In this document: positions 59,880-64,000 of the stretch, in pieces
Layout of the letters: the number at the start of each line of letters is the position of its first letter
Numbering within the stretch: the first letter of the stretch is position 1
NCBI GenBank assembly: GCA_024400455.1
Contig: JAKSMU010000006.1
Location: 62,001-126,000, forward strand
Direction of reading: 5' to 3'
Length of the DNA: 64,000 bases
From: Bacteroidales bacterium
GTDB taxonomy: Bacteria > Bacteroidota > Bacteroidia > Bacteroidales > F082
Made by a program: the position numbers and the translations under genes
The notes under the pieces: generated by a model
Seen by the model: only the letters and a program-made list of their open reading frames with translations
What the model was told of the DNA's origin: nothing
Databases searched by the model: none

Positions 59880-60365
59880 ATGGCAAAAGACAAAATCAAC
59901 AAGACCAACGCCTGCCGCATACTCGACCAGAAAAAGATTGAATATGAACTGATTCCCTACGAAGTAGATGAAACCGACTTAGGCGCACAGCACATCGCCG
60001 ACCAACTCGGCGAAGACATCAACCAAGTGTTCAAGACCTTGGTGCTGAAAGGCGACAAGATTGGCTATTTCGTGTGCGTCATCCCGGGCTGCAACGAAGT
60101 CGACCTGAAAAAAACCGCCAAGGCAACCGGCAACAAAAGCTGCGATCTGATTCCGATGAAAGAACTGCTCCCCCTGACGGGCTACATCCGTGGCGGCTGC
60201 TCGCCCGTGGGCATGAAGAAACCCTTCCCCACTTTCATCCATGAGACCTGCCAGCTGTTCGACTACATCTATGTGAGTGCCGGTGTGCGCGGCCTACAAT
60301 TCAAGCTGAAACCCGATGATTTGGTTCAAGCTGTTGGAATGGCTGTTGCGGATTTGACGATGTAA
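59880..60365 (+). CDS. ybaK: Cys-tRNA(Pro)/Cys-tRNA(Cys) deacylase, YbaK/EbsC family
   Basis: 161 residues with the YbaK signature: KTLVLKGDKIGYFVCVIPG, KKTAKATGNKSCDLIP, LTGYIRGGCSPVGMKK and FVDYI-like LFDYIYVSAGVRGLQFKL. It clears mis-charged Cys-tRNA-Pro. It directly follows the AlaX-like gene, so the two trans-editing factors form one small proofreading unit. Confidence 0.94.
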   Translation: MAKDKINKTNACRILDQKKIEYELIPYEVDETDLGAQHIADQLGEDINQVFKTLVLKGDKIGYFVCVIPGCNEVDLKKTAKATGNKSCDLIPMKELLPLTGYIRGGCSPVGMKKPFPTFIHETCQLFDYIYVSAGVRGLQFKLKPDDLVQAVGMAVADLTM

Positions 60366-60414
60366 TTTCCGAGCCGTAGACTCCACAGCTGTTTTGGCAC
60401 AAGCAATTATGACA

Positions 60415-60455
60415 AATGACCGTGACGCAGCATTTTTGCTCCATTCACGGTCATT
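60415..60455. terminator. Terminator between ybaK and purL
   Basis: AATGACCGTGA / TCACGGTCATT with a 19-base loop, followed by TTTTG on the plus strand. It lies between the convergent genes. Confidence 0.75.
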
Positions 60456-60478
60456 TTTGTTTATAAATGTGAATTCAA

Positions 60479-63400
60479 TTATTTCTTCGTTTTCTCGGCA
60501 ATCCAATTCCTTGCATTGACGAAAGCCTCAATCCAAGGTGCCACTTCATCGTTCTTGCGCTCATCAGGATAGAAGGCCCACTGCCAAGGCAGGAAGGCAC
60601 GCTCGAGGTGAGGCATCATGGCCAAATGGCGGCCATCGTTGGAGCAAATGCCAGCCACCGACCAGTCGCTGCCATTCGGGTTGCCCGGATATTCGTCCTG
60701 TCCGTAGGTCATCACGATGTCGTATTGATCACGGTAGCATGGGAAATAGAAACGGCCTTCGCCGTGGGCAATCCACACACCGAGACGGCGGCCCGAAAGT
60801 GATGAGAGCATCACGCTGTCGTTTTGCGCAATCTCGACATTCAGGAATGACGATTCGAACTTGTGAGAATCATTGTGTTTCATCACCGGATGTTCCTCAT
60901 GATCAGGATAAAGCAGGCCGAGTTCCATCATCAGCTGGCAGCCGTTGCAGACGCCCAAACTCAAAGTGTCTTCACGGGCATAGAAGTTATCAAGAGCTTT
61001 CTTAGCCTTTTCATTATAAAGGAATGCGCCAGCCCAACCCTTGGCGGAACCCAAGACATCGGAATTGGAGAAGCCACCGACAAAGACAATCATGTTGACA
61101 TCTGTCAAATCTTCGCGGCCCGAAGTCAAATCGGTCATGTGAATGTCCTTGACATCGAAACCGGCCAGATAGAGTGCGTAAGCCATTTCACGGTCACCGT
61201 TATCGCCCTTTTCGCGGATGATGGCAGCCTTGATACCTGACTTCTTCCGGCGGTGCATATCAATGCCCAAATCGGCAGCCTTGCCAGTGAAATTACGGCC
61301 AAAGCTGTAATGCAGGTATTGGTTCTTGTAGTTCTGGAAACGTTCCAAAGCCTTGCGTTCGCCGCTCTGCTTTCTGTCGAGCAGATAGGACGACTTGAAC
61401 CACAAATCGCGCAAAGCATCAATATCGAAGGTGCGGAGATGACCTTGATGGTCAATGACCAATTTGCGGGCTTTGGAAAGTGTACCGATTGCATTGAACT
61501 TCACGCCAGCCTCACGCAACATTTGGCGGGCAACGCCATCGTTTTTCACTTGAATGACGACAGAAGGTCTTTCGCAGAAGAGAACCGCGAACAAATCTTC
61601 CTTGTCGAAGTCCCTAAGGCTGATGTTCATGCCGCCTTCGGTATTGGCGAAATTCATTTCCAACAAAGTGGTAATCAAACCGCCAGCCGACACATCGTGA
61701 CCTGCAAGCACCAGACCTTCTTCGATCAGATGCTGAATGGCATTGAATGCCTTTCTGAAATAGGCCGGACTCTTCACATCAGGCGTAACCTGACCCACTG
61801 CGCCAAGAGTCTGAGCGAAACTGCTGCCGCCCAAATTGAAGCCATCTTTCGAGAAGTCGATGTAAAGCAATTCGGAGTTTTCGTCTTGTTTCACGACTGG
61901 ACGGATGGTCTTGCGGACATTGGTCACTTCGCCAGCAGCCGAAACGATGACCGTGCCAGGAGCCACAACCTTTTCGCCATCAGGATATTTCTGCGTCATG
62001 GAGAGGGAATCCTTGCCCGTCGGGACATTGATGCCTAAAGCCACGCAATAGTCGCTCAAAGCCTTGACAGCCTGATACAAACGAGCGGTTTCGCCTTCCT
62101 GCTTGGCAGGCCACATCCAGTTGGCGCTCAACGAGATACCCGTGAGATTATCCTGAATCGGTGCCCAAACTATGTTCGTCAAAGCCTCGGAGACCGACAA
62201 ACGCGAAGCGGCAGCCGGATCAATGAGGCCAGCAATTGGCGCATGGCCCAAAGCGGTGGCAATGCCACGGATGCCCTGATAGTCCAAAGCGCTGATGCCC
62301 AAGTTGCTCAACGGAAGCTGAAGTTCGCCCACACATTGCTGCTGTGCCACGCGGCCCGTAACGGAACGGTCGACTTTGTTGGTCAACCAATCCTTGCAAG
62401 CAACGGCTTCAAGCTGAAGCACTTGCTCGACATATTTATGTAAATTACGCTTGTTGTAAGTGATTTTCTTGAAATGATAAGGCTTCTCGGTGTCGTGCAA
62501 GACCGTCTTAGGCGCACTGCCGAAGAAATCGGAGATGGCGAGGTCGATAGGTGCCGTGCCTTTCTTGCGGGCAAAACGCAGACGCTCGTCGCCAGTCACT
62601 TGACCGACTTCGTAATAAGGCGCGCGTTCACGTTCAGCGGTTTCCTTGATGACCTTCAAGGCTTTCTTGTTGACCAGCAGGCCCATGCGTTCCTGCGATT
62701 CGTTACCGATGATTTCCTTATCGGACAAAGTCGGGTCGCCCACAGGCAGATTATCGACATAGACCACGCCGCCGGCATCTTCAATCAGTTCGGAGAGGCA
62801 GTTCAAGTGACCGCCTGCGCCGTGATCGTGGATGGAACGGATTGGATTTTCATCGCTTTCGGCCATGGCACGAATCACGTTGGCCACGCGCTTTTGCATT
62901 TCAGGATTGGCGCGCTGCACGGCATTCAGCTCGATGGCGTTGCTGTATTGTCCCGTATCGACGCTCGAAACGGCACCGCCACCCATACCGATGCGGTAGT
63001 TGTCGCCACCCAAGACCACGATGACATCACCTTCTTCAGGTTCCAGTTTCTTGGCATCTTCCTTTTTGGCAAAGCCAATGCCACCGGCCAGCATGATGAC
63101 CTTATCGTAGCCCAAACTCTGTTCTTCCTGATGTTCGAAAGTCAAAAGGCTGCCGTTGATGAGCGGTTGGCCGAACTTATTGCCGAAATCGGAGGCACCG
63201 TTGGAAGCCTTGATAAGAATCTCTTCTGGAGTCTGATAGAGCCAAGGACGCGCTTCGCAATCCTTTTCCCACTCGCGGCCTTCCTCGGTGCGCGGATAGG
63301 ATGTCATATAGACCGCAGTGCCAGCCAAAGGCAAACTGCCCTGACCGCCGGCCAAACGGTCGCGGATTTCGCCGCCGCTACCCGTAGCAGCACCATTGAA

Positions 63401-64000
63401 AGGCTCGACGGTGGTCGGGAAATTATGTGTTTCGGCTTTCAGCGAAATGATGGTGTCAATATCCTTAATCTGGAAATAATCAGCCTTGTTTTGGGTTTTT
63501 GGCGCAAACTGCTCGACTTTCGGGCCGAGAACAAAAGCCACATTATCCTTGTAAGCCGAGACCAATCTGTTTGGATTTTCCTTCGAAGTCCGCTTGATGA
63601 GAGCAAACAAAGTGTTCGGCATCTTTTTTCCGTTGATGATGAAAGTGCCGTTGAAAATCTTGTGGCGGCAGTGCTCCGAGTTGACCTGTGCGAAGCCATA
63701 CACCTCACTGTCAGTGAGTTTACGGCCAATCTTTTCCTCGATGCTCTTCAGATATGCCATTTCCTCCGGACTGAGGGCAAGACCTTCCTGCTGGTTGTAC
63801 GACTCGATGTCGTCGATATATTTCAAAGGTTCGGGCTGGCGGTCGATGAGGAAGACATTCTGGTCCAAATCCTTGTAACGCGCCTGCAGCATCGGGTCGA
63901 AAGAGGCGTTTTCATTGTCCACTTTGTGGAATTCCTCGATGCGGATGATGCCCGTAAGGCCCATGTTCTGGGTGATTTCCACGGCATTGGTGCTCCAAGG
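60479..64000 (-). CDS. purL: Phosphoribosylformylglycinamidine synthase (N terminus outside window)
   Basis: At least 1173 residues, open to the window edge; the first in-window residues read WSTNAVEITQNMGL. It is the large single-chain form of FGAM synthase in purine synthesis. Recognisable: the linker domain (RKLTDSEVYGFAQVNSEHCRHKIFNG), AIR-synthase-like halves (LKAETHNFPTTVEPFNGAATGSGGEIRD, HDHGAGGHLNCLSELIEDAGG, GHDVSAGGLITTLLEM), and the glutamine amidotransferase with nucleophile Cys in SLGVCNGCQLM and MPHLERAF. The protein appears complete at its C terminus. Confidence 0.96.
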   Translation of the reverse strand, partial: PWSTNAVEITQNMGLTGIIRIEEFHKVDNENASFDPMLQARYKDLDQNVFLIDRQPEPLKYIDDIESYNQQEGLALSPEEMAYLKSIEEKIGRKLTDSEVYGFAQVNSEHCRHKIFNGTFIINGKKMPNTLFALIKRTSKENPNRLVSAYKDNVAFVLGPKVEQFAPKTQNKADYFQIKDIDTIISLKAETHNFPTTVEPFNGAATGSGGEIRDRLAGGQGSLPLAGTAVYMTSYPRTEEGREWEKDCEARPWLYQTPEEILIKASNGASDFGNKFGQPLINGSLLTFEHQEEQSLGYDKVIMLAGGIGFAKKEDAKKLEPEEGDVIVVLGGDNYRIGMGGGAVSSVDTGQYSNAIELNAVQRANPEMQKRVANVIRAMAESDENPIRSIHDHGAGGHLNCLSELIEDAGGVVYVDNLPVGDPTLSDKEIIGNESQERMGLLVNKKALKVIKETAERERAPYYEVGQVTGDERLRFARKKGTAPIDLAISDFFGSAPKTVLHDTEKPYHFKKITYNKRNLHKYVEQVLQLEAVACKDWLTNKVDRSVTGRVAQQQCVGELQLPLSNLGISALDYQGIRGIATALGHAPIAGLIDPAAASRLSVSEALTNIVWAPIQDNLTGISLSANWMWPAKQEGETARLYQAVKALSDYCVALGINVPTGKDSLSMTQKYPDGEKVVAPGTVIVSAAGEVTNVRKTIRPVVKQDENSELLYIDFSKDGFNLGGSSFAQTLGAVGQVTPDVKSPAYFRKAFNAIQHLIEEGLVLAGHDVSAGGLITTLLEMNFANTEGGMNISLRDFDKEDLFAVLFCERPSVVIQVKNDGVARQMLREAGVKFNAIGTLSKARKLVIDHQGHLRTFDIDALRDLWFKSSYLLDRKQSGERKALERFQNYKNQYLHYSFGRNFTGKAADLGIDMHRRKKSGIKAAIIREKGDNGDREMAYALYLAGFDVKDIHMTDLTSGREDLTDVNMIVFVGGFSNSDVLGSAKGWAGAFLYNEKAKKALDNFYAREDTLSLGVCNGCQLMMELGLLYPDHEEHPVMKHNDSHKFESSFLNVEIAQNDSVMLSSLSGRRLGVWIAHGEGRFYFPCYRDQYDIVMTYGQDEYPGNPNGSDWSVAGICSNDGRHLAMMPHLERAFLPWQWAFYPDERKNDEVAPWIEAFVNARNWIAEKTKK

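Overview
The window reads as a chromosomal stretch of a Bacteroidales bacterium (phylum Bacteroidota). The grounds are two proteins with a C-terminal type IX secretion (T9SS) sorting domain, many lipoproteins with Bacteroidota-style signal peptides, promoters of the TAnnTTTG (-7) type in front of most transcription units, general lack of Shine-Dalgarno sequences, and fermentative metabolism (pyruvate:ferredoxin oxidoreductase, iron alcohol dehydrogenase plus aldehyde dehydrogenase). Nearly all genes are ordinary core genes. No phage, integrase, CRISPR array, tRNA or rRNA gene was seen.

Layout. 1-4.3 kb: end of a T9SS cargo protein, lgt, and an ECF sigma factor with a coupled membrane anti-sigma-like partner. 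4.3-10.3 kb: GH2 beta-mannosidase and cutC, divergent from an iron alcohol dehydrogenase and an aldehyde dehydrogenase. 10.4-16.3 kb: mutS2, a WcaJ-type sugar transferase, a lipoprotein, a Gfo/Idh/MocA oxidoreductase. 16.3-25 kb: pcm, a HerA-like ATPase, trmB, a HU-SPOR protein, kdsB, a deoxynucleoside kinase, lptG-like permease, tgt. 25-35.6 kb: a glycosyltransferase, three tandem paralogous membrane proteins, rny, a probable 6S RNA, zapA and its coiled-coil neighbour, a 5'-nucleotidase, a DUF2851 protein, an HTH/membrane pair, an acyltransferase. 35.7-43 kb: OPT transporter, a 1-kb intergenic region rich in structure, mfd, a cupin, 5-formyl-THF cyclo-ligase. 43-54.8 kb: GH20 hexosaminidase, a vWA lipoprotein, exported flavodoxin, Ntn hydrolase, cupin lipoprotein, a REP-associated tyrosine transposase (RAYT), PFOR, a second T9SS protein. 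54.8-64 kb: small secreted and membrane proteins, a TonB-type protein, a YitT protein, two tRNA trans-editing proteins, and purL (cut by the window end).

The most interesting signal is a family of short palindromes with core GACGTTGCACGCAACGTC (or GTAGC...GCTAC) that carry GTAG at the 5' foot of the hairpin, as REP elements do. Nine clear copies and one decayed copy are visible. They cluster around the RAYT gene at 48.5-49.3 kb, four copies lie inside the RAYT reading frame itself, and two lie in frame in the anti-sigma-like gene 45 kb away, each encoding the peptide D-V-A-x-x-V. Other unexplained structure: a BIME-like double-hairpin element at 26.25-26.40 kb; a GC-rich, pseudoknot-capable RNA candidate at 38.50-38.65 kb just ahead of mfd; a degenerate tandem array of ~41-bp units with a palindromic core at 37.92-38.20 kb; a probable 6S RNA at 29.75-29.95 kb; and a lipoprotein whose von Willebrand A domain appears circularly permuted.
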